Assembly: GCF_023208015.1 (NCBI RefSeq)
Contig: NZ_CP051627.1
Coordinates: forward strand, 2,861,501 to 2,925,500
DNA: 64,000 nt
Origin: Thermobifida alba
GTDB lineage: Bacteria; Actinomycetota; Actinomycetes; Streptosporangiales; Streptosporangiaceae
Direction: 5' to 3'
Under the pieces are notes generated by a model. It was not told the DNA's origin and made no database searches. It worked only from the letters and a program-made list of their open reading frames with translations. Made by a program: the position numbers and the translations under genes. Position 1 is the first letter of the stretch; each line of letters starts with the position of its first letter. Below, in pieces: positions 16,729-27,000 of the stretch.

Positions 16729-17095
16729 TGGAGGTGGCGGGAATCGAACCCGCGTCCTTCAGTGCTGCAGCAGGGCTTCTCCGGGCGCAGTCTGCTCAGC
16801 GTTCTACTCGGCCCCGGCGCTCACGCAGACGAGTCGCCGACAGGCCCAGCCACATGAATGTCCCGATCAGACCCTGTGGCCTGATCTGACCGGTGAGTCT
16901 CCTCAACGATGCCGGACACCGGGGCGGAGACACTCCCGGGCCGACAGAGTCGCTATCGCTTAGGCAGCGAGAGCGAACTCAGTGCGCTTGGAATTGGCAC
17001 TTGTTGTTTCGCGGTCGCTTTTTTACGAGGCTGCGTCCGCCGTCCTCGGCCCGCTTCCCCTACAACAACCACCGAAGTCGAAACCGATCACCCCC
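16729..17095 (-). ncRNA. ssrA: Transfer-messenger RNA (tmRNA)
   Basis: The 5' end GGGGGUG (17095-17089) pairs with CACCUCC at the 3' end to give a 7-bp acceptor stem including one G-U pair. GAUCGGUUUCGACUUCG follows at the 5' side, and the T-arm GGGTTCGATTCCC is at the 3' side. The discriminator A is at 16729; CCA is not encoded (the next bases read CTC) and must be added. The tag frame runs 16998 to 16960: ANSKRTEFALAA then TAA, with resume codon GCC. The tag ends in the usual degradation signal FALAA. From memory, this tag matches Thermobifida fusca. With SmpB it rescues ribosomes on broken mRNA. A UAG inside the RNA is not in the tag frame. Confidence 0.97.
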
Positions 17096-17435
17096 TGTGC
17101 AGTTGTCAACGGGCCCGAAGGCCCGCACCCGGGACCAGCGTACTGTTCCCGCCATGTCCCAGGTTACTGGTTCAACACAGCGGGAGCCAACATGATTCCC
17201 GGCGCCCGGGCCGTCCCGGGCGAGAAGAAACCCTCGCGGGCGCGGACGGGATCCATCAACGCTGCCCGCGAGGGCGGCCGGCAGGGTCGGGCCGGCCTCG
17301 AACGACAGGGCCTCCCCCGAGACGAGGTCCTGTCCCGGACTGCAATCCGCGACCCCCCATCACGGACCAGTCACCTACGAAGACGCCTCGGCGGGGGCCG
17401 GGGGTTGCTTCCTCCCGGAAAAATCCGGGCGGGGC
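17096..17435. other. Intergenic region upstream of ssrA
   Basis: This lies between the ssrA 5' end and the PBP-like gene's stop and should contain the ssrA promoter. An inverted repeat with 11-bp perfect arms (17231-17241, 17264-17274) and a 22-base loop lies in the middle. CCCGGA/TCCGGG around a run of A's at 17416-17431 may end PBP transcription. No coding frame is supported. Confidence 0.45.
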
Positions 17436-19364
17436 TCAGGCGTCCCCCTCCTCGGTCTCCGCCCCGGCGGCGGAGACGTAGCCGTCGGGCAGCGACTGGA
17501 GGAACGCCAGGGCCGAGTTCACCGCGAACTGGTAGGTGTAGGAGGGCTCGGTCTCCACGACCACCGCGAAGGCCACCCGCCCCCGGTAGCCGACGAACCA
17601 CTGGACGGCCTGCTCCGCCCCGTCGATCTCCTGGCGGACCGTACCGGTCTGGCCGTGCACCGGGTTGACGTAGTCGATGTTGAGCGTGGCGGCGCTGCCC
17701 TGCTGGACCGAGGCGAGCATCAGCTCCCGCAGCGACTCCAGCACCTCGGGATCCACCGCGATGCTGTCGACCTCCGTCTCCGTTCCGTCGACCAGCCGGG
17801 GCGCGTGCCAGTGGCCGTCCGCGACGGCTCCCGCCACCAGGGCCATGCCCAGCGGGCTGACCGTGACCCCGTCGGCGCCCACGGCCGCGGCGGCCACGGC
17901 CCCCGCACCCCCCTCGGCGGCGAACTCGCCGGGGAACGCCGGGACCGGCAGCTGCCAGGGCTGTCCGATGCCGAACCGCTGCGCGCTCTCGGCCAGGTCG
18001 GCGGCGTCCAGCGACTCCGCGAGCTCCGCGAACGCCGTGGTACAGCTGTAGGCGAAGTTCGTCCGCAGGTCCGGGGTGCCCAGCAGGCCGCTGCCGTTGG
18101 GCGTGGTGAAGGTCCGGTCACCGACCTTCGTCTCCCGCTCGCACACCGCGGTGGTGTCCGTCGTGACCTCGCCCCCGCCCAGCATCGCCGCGGCGGAGAC
18201 GATCGTGAAGGCCTCCCCGGGCCGGTACTGCTTGGTGAACGCGCCGTCGTTGGCGGTCCCGGCGGGCTGCCCGGCCACGGCGAGGATCTCCCCGGAGCCC
18301 GCGTCCACCGCCACCAGGTAGGCGGTGCCCTCGATCGTGGCCAGGGCCGCCTCGGCGGCCTCCTGCACGGCGCTGTCGAGGGTGGTGGTCAGCGAGCCGC
18401 TCTCCACCCCGGTCCAGGTCTCCAGGACCCCGGTCTCCTCGCCCGCGGCGTCGAGCGTGACGATCCGGGTGGTGGCGGTGCCCGCGAGGCGCTGCTGGAA
18501 ACTGCTCTGCAGGCCGTTCAGCCCCACCGTGTCCCCCGCCTGGTAGGGGCCCGAGACGCGGTTGGAGACCTTGTGTTCGGCGGTTCCGGCGACCTCGCCG
18601 ACGACCCCCGCGGCCCGTTCCGGGTTGAGCGGCATCTTCCGCTCCTCGGTCTCCACCCCGGGAATCCGGGCCACATCGCCCAGGAGCGCGTCGGAGACGT
18701 CCTGGGTGCGTTTGAGGACCAGCGGCTGGAACTCCTCGGGCGGCGCCGAGCGGACCCGGTTGAGCAGCGGCTCGGGGTCCTCGCCGAGCAGTTCGGCGAG
18801 GCTGTTGATCCCCTCGGTCATGTCCGCCATCTCGGCGGGGCGCACCCCGAAGGCGGTGACCTCGGTCTCCTCGACCAGCGCCGTGCCGTTGCGGTCGTAG
18901 ATCTGGCCGCGGTCGGGCACGTCGTAGGTGACGGCGAGCCGCTCCCCCTCCTCCAGCTCCGGGTGGATGACCGCGGGCGACCAGGCGATGGCCCACCCCC
19001 CGGACGTGCGGTGCAGGGGGATCGTGCCCGTGTAGCGCCACACCGGGTCGCCGATACCGAGGTCGACCTCGGCCCCGAACTCGGCCGTCGCCGTGTCGCC
19101 GGCCATCTCGATGGGGCGCAGGCTCAACCGCAGGGCCGCCAGGTCGAGCTGGTCGTGCGCCTGCCGGAGGGCCTCGGCGACCGCGGCGCCGTCACCGTCG
19201 GTGTGCCGGGCGGCGGCCTCGTAGTCGCCCTCCTGCCAGTTCAGCAGGAAGTTGCGGACGGCGACCTCGGGGCTCGGTTCCGCCGCACAGGCTGCGGTGG
19301 CCGCGACCACGAGGACCCCCGTGGTCGCGGCGAGGAATCGACGGAGGCTGTTTCGGGGGGGCAA
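17436..19364 (-). CDS. Penicillin-binding-protein homologue lacking all transpeptidase motifs, 642 aa
   Basis: Start TTG 19364 is chosen because AAAGGA lies about 10 bases upstream and it leaves 13 bp after smpB; a longer frame would overlap smpB by 80 bp. The N-terminus has a signal peptide ending AATAAC-AAEP, probably a lipoprotein. Next come an NTF2-like MecA_N domain (about 30-145), a PBP dimerisation domain (150-325, VPDRGQIYDRNG) and a transpeptidase-like domain (350-640). The catalytic motifs are altered: SxxK reads PGEAFTIV (Ser to Glu, Lys to Thr, about 381), SxN reads SCT (about 439), KTG reads QTG (about 571). It therefore cannot be a normal acyl-serine transpeptidase. A structural or sensing role in the wall is inferred. 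Confidence 0.9.
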   Translation of the reverse strand: MPPRNSLRRFLAATTGVLVVAATAACAAEPSPEVAVRNFLLNWQEGDYEAAARHTDGDGAAVAEALRQAHDQLDLAALRLSLRPIEMAGDTATAEFGAEVDLGIGDPVWRYTGTIPLHRTSGGWAIAWSPAVIHPELEEGERLAVTYDVPDRGQIYDRNGTALVEETEVTAFGVRPAEMADMTEGINSLAELLGEDPEPLLNRVRSAPPEEFQPLVLKRTQDVSDALLGDVARIPGVETEERKMPLNPERAAGVVGEVAGTAEHKVSNRVSGPYQAGDTVGLNGLQSSFQQRLAGTATTRIVTLDAAGEETGVLETWTGVESGSLTTTLDSAVQEAAEAALATIEGTAYLVAVDAGSGEILAVAGQPAGTANDGAFTKQYRPGEAFTIVSAAAMLGGGEVTTDTTAVCERETKVGDRTFTTPNGSGLLGTPDLRTNFAYSCTTAFAELAESLDAADLAESAQRFGIGQPWQLPVPAFPGEFAAEGGAGAVAAAAVGADGVTVSPLGMALVAGAVADGHWHAPRLVDGTETEVDSIAVDPEVLESLRELMLASVQQGSAATLNIDYVNPVHGQTGTVRQEIDGAEQAVQWFVGYRGRVAFAVVVETEPSYTYQFAVNSALAFLQSLPDGYVSAAGAETEEGDA

Positions 19365-19377
19365 CCTGTCTGTCCTT

Positions 19378-19842
19378 TCAACGCCGCCGACGCAGCGCTC
19401 TCTCGATGTCGCGCTTGGCCTCGCGTTCGGCGATGTCGTGGCGTTTGTCGTACTCACGCTTGCCTCGGGCCAGGGCGATCTCGACCTTGGCCCGTCCGTC
19501 CCGGAAGTAGAGCGACAACGGGACCAGCGTGCGACCCGCCTCGCGGGTCTTGGCGTCCAGCTTCATGATCTGCTCCCGGTGCAGGAGCAGCTTACGGGGA
19601 CGGCGTGCGGCGTGGTTCGTCCAGGTCCCCAGGGTGTACTCGGGGATGTGGACGTTGTGCAGCCAGGCCTCGCCGTCCCTGATCTGGGCGAAGCCGTCCA
19701 CCAGTGAGGCGCGCCCGGCGCGCAGCGACTTCACCTCGGTGCCGGTGAGTACCAGACCGGCCTCGTAGGTGTCCTCGATGTGGTAGTCGTGCCGCGCGCG
19801 CCGGTTCTGCGCGATGGTCTTCTGTCCTTTTTCGCGTGCCAT
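19378..19842 (-). CDS. smpB: SsrA-binding protein, 154 aa
   Basis: SmpB binds the tRNA-like part of tmRNA and carries it into stalled ribosomes. Signatures are [48 protein letters not shown] and the basic C-terminal tail [22 protein letters not shown], which enters the mRNA channel. Length is normal. It follows ftsX by 38 bp and precedes the PBP-like gene by 13 bp, all on the minus strand. ssrA itself comes after, so partner genes are close but separated by one gene. Confidence 0.97.
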   Translation of the reverse strand: MAREKGQKTIAQNRRARHDYHIEDTYEAGLVLTGTEVKSLRAGRASLVDGFAQIRDGEAWLHNVHIPEYTLGTWTNHAARRPRKLLLHREQIMKLDAKTREAGRTLVPLSLYFRDGRAKVEIALARGKREYDKRHDIAEREAKRDIERALRRRR

Positions 19843-19880
19843 GTGTGCCAGCTCCTTGTCAGGCCGGTCGCCTCAGAGCC

Positions 19881-20789
19881 TCAGACGCGCAGGTAGCGCC
19901 GCAGCGTCAGGAAGGAGGCGATCGCGCAGAGCAGCACACCCAGGATGATGGACATTCCGATGACGGAGAGCAGCGCCCCCGTGCTGAGCTGGACGCCGGA
20001 GTAGAACCAGTCCTGGATCTTGTCCAGCAGGACGAACCTGGTCGCGACGATGAAGCCCGAGGCGATGATACCCCCGATGAGGCCGCAGATCGCGCCTTCG
20101 AGGAGGAAGGGCAGCTGGATGTAGAAGTTGGAGGCTCCCACCAGCCGCATGATGCCGGTCTCGCGGCGGCGGCTGTAGGCCGACAGCCGGATCGTGTTGC
20201 CGATCAGCAGCGCGGCGGCGGCCAACTGGACGACGGCGACGGTCAGTGCCGACCACTTGAGGACGTCGAACAGTTCGAAGAACCGGTCGAGCACGTCCTT
20301 GTCGTTGGAGACCATGTCGACGCCGGCCCGGTTCCGGAAACTCTCCTGGACCTTCTCGTACTGCGAGGGGTCGACCAGCTGGACCCGGAAGTTGTCGGGG
20401 ATGTCGCCTTCCTTGGTGGCCTCGACGAGGGCCTGCTGGTTGGCGAAGCGCCCCTGGAAGTCCTGCCACGCCTGGGCCTGGTCGACGTACTCGACGTTGG
20501 CAACCTCGGGCATGGCTTCCAGGTCCGCCTGGATCGAGTTGCGGTCCTCGTCGGTCGCGGGCCCGTTCTCGACGCAGTGGGTGCTGGGCGAGCTCTCGGT
20601 GCACAGGTAGATCGTGATCGAGATCCGCTCGTCCCAGTACCCTCGCATCGCGCTGACCTGCTGGTTGATCAGCATGCCGGCACCGAACAGGGCCAGCGAG
20701 ATGGCGACCGTGGTGATGACCGCGATGGTCATCGTCAGGTTCCGCCGCAGGCCGATCCAGATCTCAGAGAGTACGAACTGTGCGCGCAT
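19881..20789 (-). CDS. ftsX: Cell-division ABC transporter permease FtsX, 302 aa
   Basis: FtsX is the membrane half of the FtsEX complex that activates peptidoglycan hydrolases at division sites. The first helix is at about 21-43 (TIAVITTVAISLALFGAGML). An extracellular domain follows (about 45-170), with two Cys (in CTESSPSTHC) that could form a disulfide. Three helices follow (about 172-196, 222-250, 268-292). RRRETGIMRLVGAS is the FtsX-family cytoplasmic loop that contacts FtsE. The gene is 119 bp after ftsE. Confidence 0.96.
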   Translation of the reverse strand: MRAQFVLSEIWIGLRRNLTMTIAVITTVAISLALFGAGMLINQQVSAMRGYWDERISITIYLCTESSPSTHCVENGPATDEDRNSIQADLEAMPEVANVEYVDQAQAWQDFQGRFANQQALVEATKEGDIPDNFRVQLVDPSQYEKVQESFRNRAGVDMVSNDKDVLDRFFELFDVLKWSALTVAVVQLAAAALLIGNTIRLSAYSRRRETGIMRLVGASNFYIQLPFLLEGAICGLIGGIIASGFIVATRFVLLDKIQDWFYSGVQLSTGALLSVIGMSIILGVLLCAIASFLTLRRYLRV

Positions 20790-20908
20790 GATGTGTCAAA
20801 GGTCCATCCTTGTGGGGCTCCGTGCCGCTCGGTGGGCAATACGAACAGAGCCGCTGGGCGGTGTTCCGCTACAGGCTCCGTGAGCCCGGGATTCACGAAA
20901 AGCGGGAC

Positions 20909-21598
20909 CTAGTACGCCTGGCCGTAGACGCCACGCGACTGGTCCCGGATGACCTCGCCGTCTTCGAGCTCGATCACGCGCTTGCGCATCGAGTCGACGA
21001 TGGCGGCGTCGTGGGTCGCCATGACGACGGTGGTTCCGGTCCGGTTGATTCGGTCGAGCACCTTCATGATGCCGATCGAGGTCGCGGGGTCGATGTTTCC
21101 CGTGGGCTCGTCGGCCAGGAGGATCTGCGGTCGGTTGACGAAGGCCCGCGCGATCGCCACGCGCTGCTGCTCGCCACCGGAGAGTTCGTCGGGCATGCGG
21201 TCGGCCTTGCCTTCGAGACCAACGAGTTCGACGACCTCGGGGACGACCTTGCGGATGAACCGGCGGGGCTTTCCGATGACCTCCAGCGCGAACGCCACGT
21301 TCTCGAAGACGTTCTTGTTCGGCAGCAGCCGGAAGTCCTGGAACACGCAGCCGATACGGCGGCGCAGGTGCGGCACCTTCCAGTTGGACAGTCGCGCGAG
21401 GTCCTTGCCCGCGACGTGGACTCGACCCCTGGTCGGCTTCTCCTCTTTGAGGATGAGACGGAGGAACGTTGACTTACCCGATCCCGAGGGGCCGACGAGG
21501 AAGACGAACTCCCCCTTGTCGACGTCGATGGAAACGCCGTTCAACGCGGGGCGCTTCTGGGTCGGGTAGACCTTGGTGACGTTTTCAAACTGGATCAC
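20909..21598 (-). CDS. ftsE: Cell-division ATP-binding protein FtsE, 229 aa
   Basis: FtsE is the ATPase partner of FtsX. Walker A is GPSGSGKST (about 36-44), the Q-loop is VFQDFRLL, the ABC signature is [14 protein letters not shown] (about 138), Walker B is ILLADEP and the H-loop is ATHD. Start GTG 21598 gives the usual FtsE opening [12 protein letters not shown] and a normal 229-aa length; the frame remains open upstream to 21814 but that stretch lacks family similarity. The ribosome-binding site is weak. It leads the ftsE-ftsX-smpB run. Confidence 0.96.
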   Translation of the reverse strand: MIQFENVTKVYPTQKRPALNGVSIDVDKGEFVFLVGPSGSGKSTFLRLILKEEKPTRGRVHVAGKDLARLSNWKVPHLRRRIGCVFQDFRLLPNKNVFENVAFALEVIGKPRRFIRKVVPEVVELVGLEGKADRMPDELSGGEQQRVAIARAFVNRPQILLADEPTGNIDPATSIGIMKVLDRINRTGTTVVMATHDAAIVDSMRKRVIELEDGEVIRDQSRGVYGQAY

Positions 21599-21915
21599 GG
21601 GCGCATCACAAGGGTCTCGAAGGTTGGGGCCCACAAGTGGTGGGGCCGCTCGGATCAGTACCGCGGCCACAGGGCCAATCGACAGTGTAGGGGGAAAGCG
21701 ACCCGGAATGTCCGGGTCCACTTCGAACCACGGAACGTGCGGCGCCGCCGTTCGCTCCCCGACTCCGACGGTGTCTCCCGTCCCCGGCCCCGCACAGGGG
21801 CTCGGGGGCAACACTAGTCAGCTACCAAGAGCATAGAGGAATCGTCAAGCGGTGATAACGTTCACATATACACGACCTCTCGGGCGAGCCCCGGTGCGCT
21901 TTCGCCGCCGACCGG
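21599..21915. other. Intergenic region between prfB and ftsE
   Basis: This is the ftsE upstream region, 317 bp. A short AT-rich patch lies near 21835-21875 (TGATAACGTTCACATATACA) just after prfB. I see no coding frame, no tRNA and no clear terminator hairpin. Confidence 0.4.
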
Positions 21916-23040
<1,125 letters not shown>

Positions 23041-23097
23041 GCTGCCCAGTCTAGACGGCCGTGGCCGCCGCCTCGCCCACGCGGCCGCGCACCGGGT

Positions 23098-23937
23098 TCA
23101 GAGCCCGTGCCGGGCGCGGGCCCGCTCCACCCGCCGGTACAGGTCGGCCACCTCGGGGTGGTCCCGTTCGACGTCCCCCAGCCCGCGCAGCCGGGCCACG
23201 GCGAGGGCCGCGTCGGCGACGCGGCCCAGGCGCAGCTGGGCCTCGACGGCCTCCATGAGCGGAAGCGGGCCGTGCGACGCGCTCCAGTGGGCCGCCACCA
23301 GTGCGGCGCACTCCGCGTCGCGGCCCTTGACGGCCAGCGCCCGGGCGGCCCGGCGCAGCGGCTCGCCGTGCCGTCCGCCGCGCCGGCAGGCGGCGGCGAA
23401 CAGTTCCACGGCCGACTCCACCTCGCCCCGGTGCAGGGCGCGTTCGCCCAGCATCACCGTGGCGCGCCAGCTGTCGGGGGCCCGTTCCGCGAGCCACGCG
23501 TCGGCCCGCTGCGGCCCCTGGGCGCGCGCGTGGCGGCGCCACCCCCACACCAGCGCGTCCGCGTGGTCGGGGTCGAGGCGCAGCGTGTTGTCCAGGGCGG
23601 TGGCGACGTCCTCGGCGCTGCCCCGGCGTTCGGCCAGCCCGACGAGTGCGAACCAGGTGTCGGGGTGCCCGCCGCGGGCCTCGATGTGCCGGATGAGCTC
23701 CCGCTCGGCCCGGTCGTGCCGGCCGCAGGCGCGCAGGGCCGACGTGTACAGCACGATGCCGCGGTCGGGGTCCGGGTCGAGGTCGCGCACCCGCTCGGCC
23801 GCAGCAAGGACCTCCGGGCCGAACCCGGCGTCCAGTGCCGCGCGGACGATCGCCCGCAGCCGGTCGACGTCGTCCCAGACGGCGTCGACGGCCTCCAGCA
23901 GTGCGTCGACGCTCGGGCGCTCCCCGTTGGCTTCCAC
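23098..23937 (-). CDS. TPR-like helical repeat protein, function unknown, 279 aa
   Basis: An all-helical, Ala/Arg-rich protein with tetratricopeptide-style pairs: DRGIVLYTSALRACGRHDRAERE, WFALVGLAERRGSAEDVATAL, DHADALVWGWRRHARAQG and ATVMLGERALHRGEVESAVELF. There are no membrane segments, signal or catalytic motif. Such proteins are scaffolds; the partner is unknown. The start is uncertain: GTG 23937 (opening MEANGERPSVDAL) is chosen, while an in-frame TTG at 23973 has a GGGGAG too close to use well. It sits between gdh and prfB, same strand. Confidence 0.7.
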   Translation of the reverse strand: MEANGERPSVDALLEAVDAVWDDVDRLRAIVRAALDAGFGPEVLAAAERVRDLDPDPDRGIVLYTSALRACGRHDRAERELIRHIEARGGHPDTWFALVGLAERRGSAEDVATALDNTLRLDPDHADALVWGWRRHARAQGPQRADAWLAERAPDSWRATVMLGERALHRGEVESAVELFAAACRRGGRHGEPLRRAARALAVKGRDAECAALVAAHWSASHGPLPLMEAVEAQLRLGRVADAALAVARLRGLGDVERDHPEVADLYRRVERARARHGL

Positions 23938-24005
23938 ACCGCCATGACACCAACTCCGCGCGGCCGACGCCAACTCCCCGGAGCCGCGGGGCGCCCCGAC
24001 GAGGA

Positions 24006-24034
24006 GGGACCGCGGCCGTGGCGGCCGCGGTCCC
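24006..24034 (-). terminator. Terminator-like hairpin after gdh
   Basis: 13-bp perfect arms (24006-24018 with 24022-24034) and a 3-base loop, 27 bp past the gdh stop. No T-run. Confidence 0.5.
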
Positions 24035-24061
24035 CGAAACGGTCCCCGAAGCGGTTCCCAC

Positions 24062-27000
24062 TCAGCCGCTGGACGTCACCAGCGACCGGATGGAGCGCAC
24101 CGCCACCGAGAGGGTGGGCAGGTCGAACCGCTCGGTCTCCCAGATCTCGGAGAGCAGTTCGGTGGCCTGCCGGACCGCGGCGCGGTTCTGCTCGGTCCAG
24201 TGGGCGCGCAGCTCGTCCGGCCGCTCCCCGGCGTGCCCCGACCGCAGGATGGTCGCGCACAGGTCGGCCTGCGCGGCGTACAGGTCGTCGCGCACGGCGC
24301 CGCGCGCCATCGTGCTCCAGCGGTCGTCACGCGGCAGCGCGACGACGCGCTCCCGCAGCCGGCTGAGCTGCAGCTGGTCCGCGAGGTCGAAGTAGACCTC
24401 GCCGACCTCGCGCAGCGACCGCCCCGTCTCCTCCGAGACCCGCACCAGGTCGAAGGTCGAGTAGGCGGGCACCATGTCCGCGACCCTCTCGGCCAGCTTC
24501 CGGGGCACTCCCCGGTCGGTGAGGGCGTCCCGCCGCTCGTTGAAGGACTGCAGGTCGCGTCCTTGCAGCATCTCGGGCAGTTGCGGGACGATCTCCCGGA
24601 CCCCCTCCCGGAACCGGGCGATCTCGGCGTTGAGGTCGGCGCCGAAGGAGGGGTAGCGCATCAGCCAGCGGGCCGAGCGCTCAACGAGCTTGCGGGCCTC
24701 CAGCAGCATCGTCAGCTGGGTGTCGACGTCGACCTGGTAGTCGAGGGCCTCCACCTCCGCCCAGAAGTCCCGGAGCCCGAAGACCTCCGTGGCCAGCAGG
24801 TAGGCGCGGGCGATCGCGGGCGCCTCCGCCCCGGTCTCCTCGTTGAGCCGGAAGGCGAAGGTCGATCCGCACCGGTTGACCATGTCGTTGACCACCATGG
24901 TGGTGACGATCTCCCGGCGCAGCGGGTGCTGGGCGATGGCGTCACCGAAGCGCTCGCGCAGCGGCGTGGGGAAGTACTCCACGAGCACGGAGTGCAGGTA
25001 GGGGTCATCGGGCAGGTCGGAGGCGAGGATCTGCTCGGCCAGCACGATCTTGGTGTAGGAGATCAGGGTGGCGAACTCCGGAGCGGTCAGGCCCCGTCCC
25101 GCGGAGCGCCGCGCGGCGACGGCCTTGTCGTCGGGCAGGAACTCCAGCTTGCGTTCGAGGTGTCCGTCCCGTTCCAGCTTGCGCATGTAGCGGGTGTGGA
25201 CGTGCAGCATGGCGGGGCTCTGCTTGCGGGCCGCGGCCAGCACCGTGTTCTGCTGGTAGTTGGTGCGCAGCACCAGGCGGGCGACCTCGTCGGTCATGCC
25301 GATGAACAGCTCGTCGCGCTCGGCCTTGTCCAACCGCCCGGCCCGCACCTCGCGGTCCAGCATGATCTTGATGTTCACCTCGTGGTCGGAGGTGTCCACC
25401 CCGGCGGAGTTGTCGATGAAGTCGGCGTTGACCCGGCCGCCCGCGAGCGCGTACTCGATGCGGGCCTGCTGGGTCATCCCCAGGTTGCCGCCCTCGCCGA
25501 CCACCTTGCAGCGCAGTTGGGCGGCGTCGACGCGCACCGGGTCGTTGGCCTTGTCCCCGACCGAGGCGTGCGTCTCGGTGGAGGCCTTGACGTAGGTGCC
25601 GATGCCGCCGTTCCACAGCAGGTCCACCGGGGCGGTCAGGACGCACTTGATCAGCTCGTGCGGGGTGAGCGAGGTGACCTCGTCGGCGATCCCGAGGGCC
25701 TCGCGCACCTGCGGGGTGATCGGCACGGACTTGGCGGTGCGCGAGTACACCCCGCCGCCCTCGGAGATCAGCGAGGGGTCGTAGTCCGCCCAGGAGCTGC
25801 GCGGCAGTTCGAACAGGCGGCGGCGTTCGGCGTAGCCCACCGCCGGGTCCGGGTCGGGGTCGAGGAAGATGTGCCGGTGGTCGAAGGCGGCGACCAGGCG
25901 GATGTGCTCGGAGCGGAGCATGCCGTTGCCGAACACGTCCCCGGACATGTCGCCGATGCCCACGGCGGTGAAGTCCTCGCTCTGGACGTCCACGCCCATC
26001 TCGCGGAAGTGGTACTTGACCGACTCCCAGGCGCCGCGGGCGGTGATGCCCATGGCCTTGTGGTCGTAGCCGACCGAGCCGCCGGAGGCGAAGGCGTCGC
26101 CGAGCCAGAAGTCGCGCTCGGCGGCGACGGAGTTGGCGATGTCGGAGAAGGTCGCCGTGCCCTTGTCGGCCGCGACCACCAGGTAGGAGTCGTCCCCGTC
26201 GTGGCGGACCACGTCCTCGGGGTGGCTGATACGCCCGTCGACCAGGTTGTCGGTGACGTCCAGCAGCCCGCCGATGAACTGCTTGTAGCAGGACACCACC
26301 TCGGCCATGACGGTGTCGCGGTCGCCCTTGGGCAGCTGCTTGCAGACGAAGCCGCCTTTGGCCCCGCTGGGCACGATGACGGAGTTCTTGACCGTCTGCG
26401 CCTTGACCAGTCCCAGGATCTCGGTGCGGTAGTCCTCCAGCCGGTCCGACCAGCGCAGGCCGCCGCGCGCCACGGTGCCGAAGCGCAGGTGCACGCCCTC
26501 CACCCGCGGCGAGTAGACGAACATCTCCAGCTTGGGCAGCGGCTGGGGCATGTCGGGGATGCGTCCCGGGTCCAGCTTGTAGACCAGGTAGGGCTTGGCG
26601 CCGCCGTCCTGGAAGTAGTTGGTGCGCAGGGTGGCCTGGATCGCGGCGAGGAAGAACCGCAGGATGCGGTCGGCGTCGAGGTTGTCGACCCGGTCGAGTT
26701 CCCCGAGGATCTCCTCGGTGGCCCTCTCGCACCGCTCGGCGCGGGCCTCGTCCAGCCGCGGGTCGAACCGCGCCTCGAACAGCCGGACCAGCAGCCGGGC
26801 CAGGTTCGTGTGGGAGTTCAGCACGTCGGCGATGTAGGCGGGCGTGAAGGTGCTGGCGGTCTGGCGCAGGTACTTGGCGTAGGCGCGCAGCACGGTGATC
26901 TGGCGCCAGTCGAGTCCGCCGTGCATCACCAGGGCGTTGAGGCGGTCGGATTCGACCCGCCCCTGCCACAGCGCGACGAAGGCCTCCTCGAACAGGTCCT

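Noticed and set aside
17104-17109. TTGACA on the minus strand as ssrA -35 box
   Set aside because: It lies only about 10 bases from the mature 5' end, too close to act as the -35 for that end. It would need a processed longer precursor.
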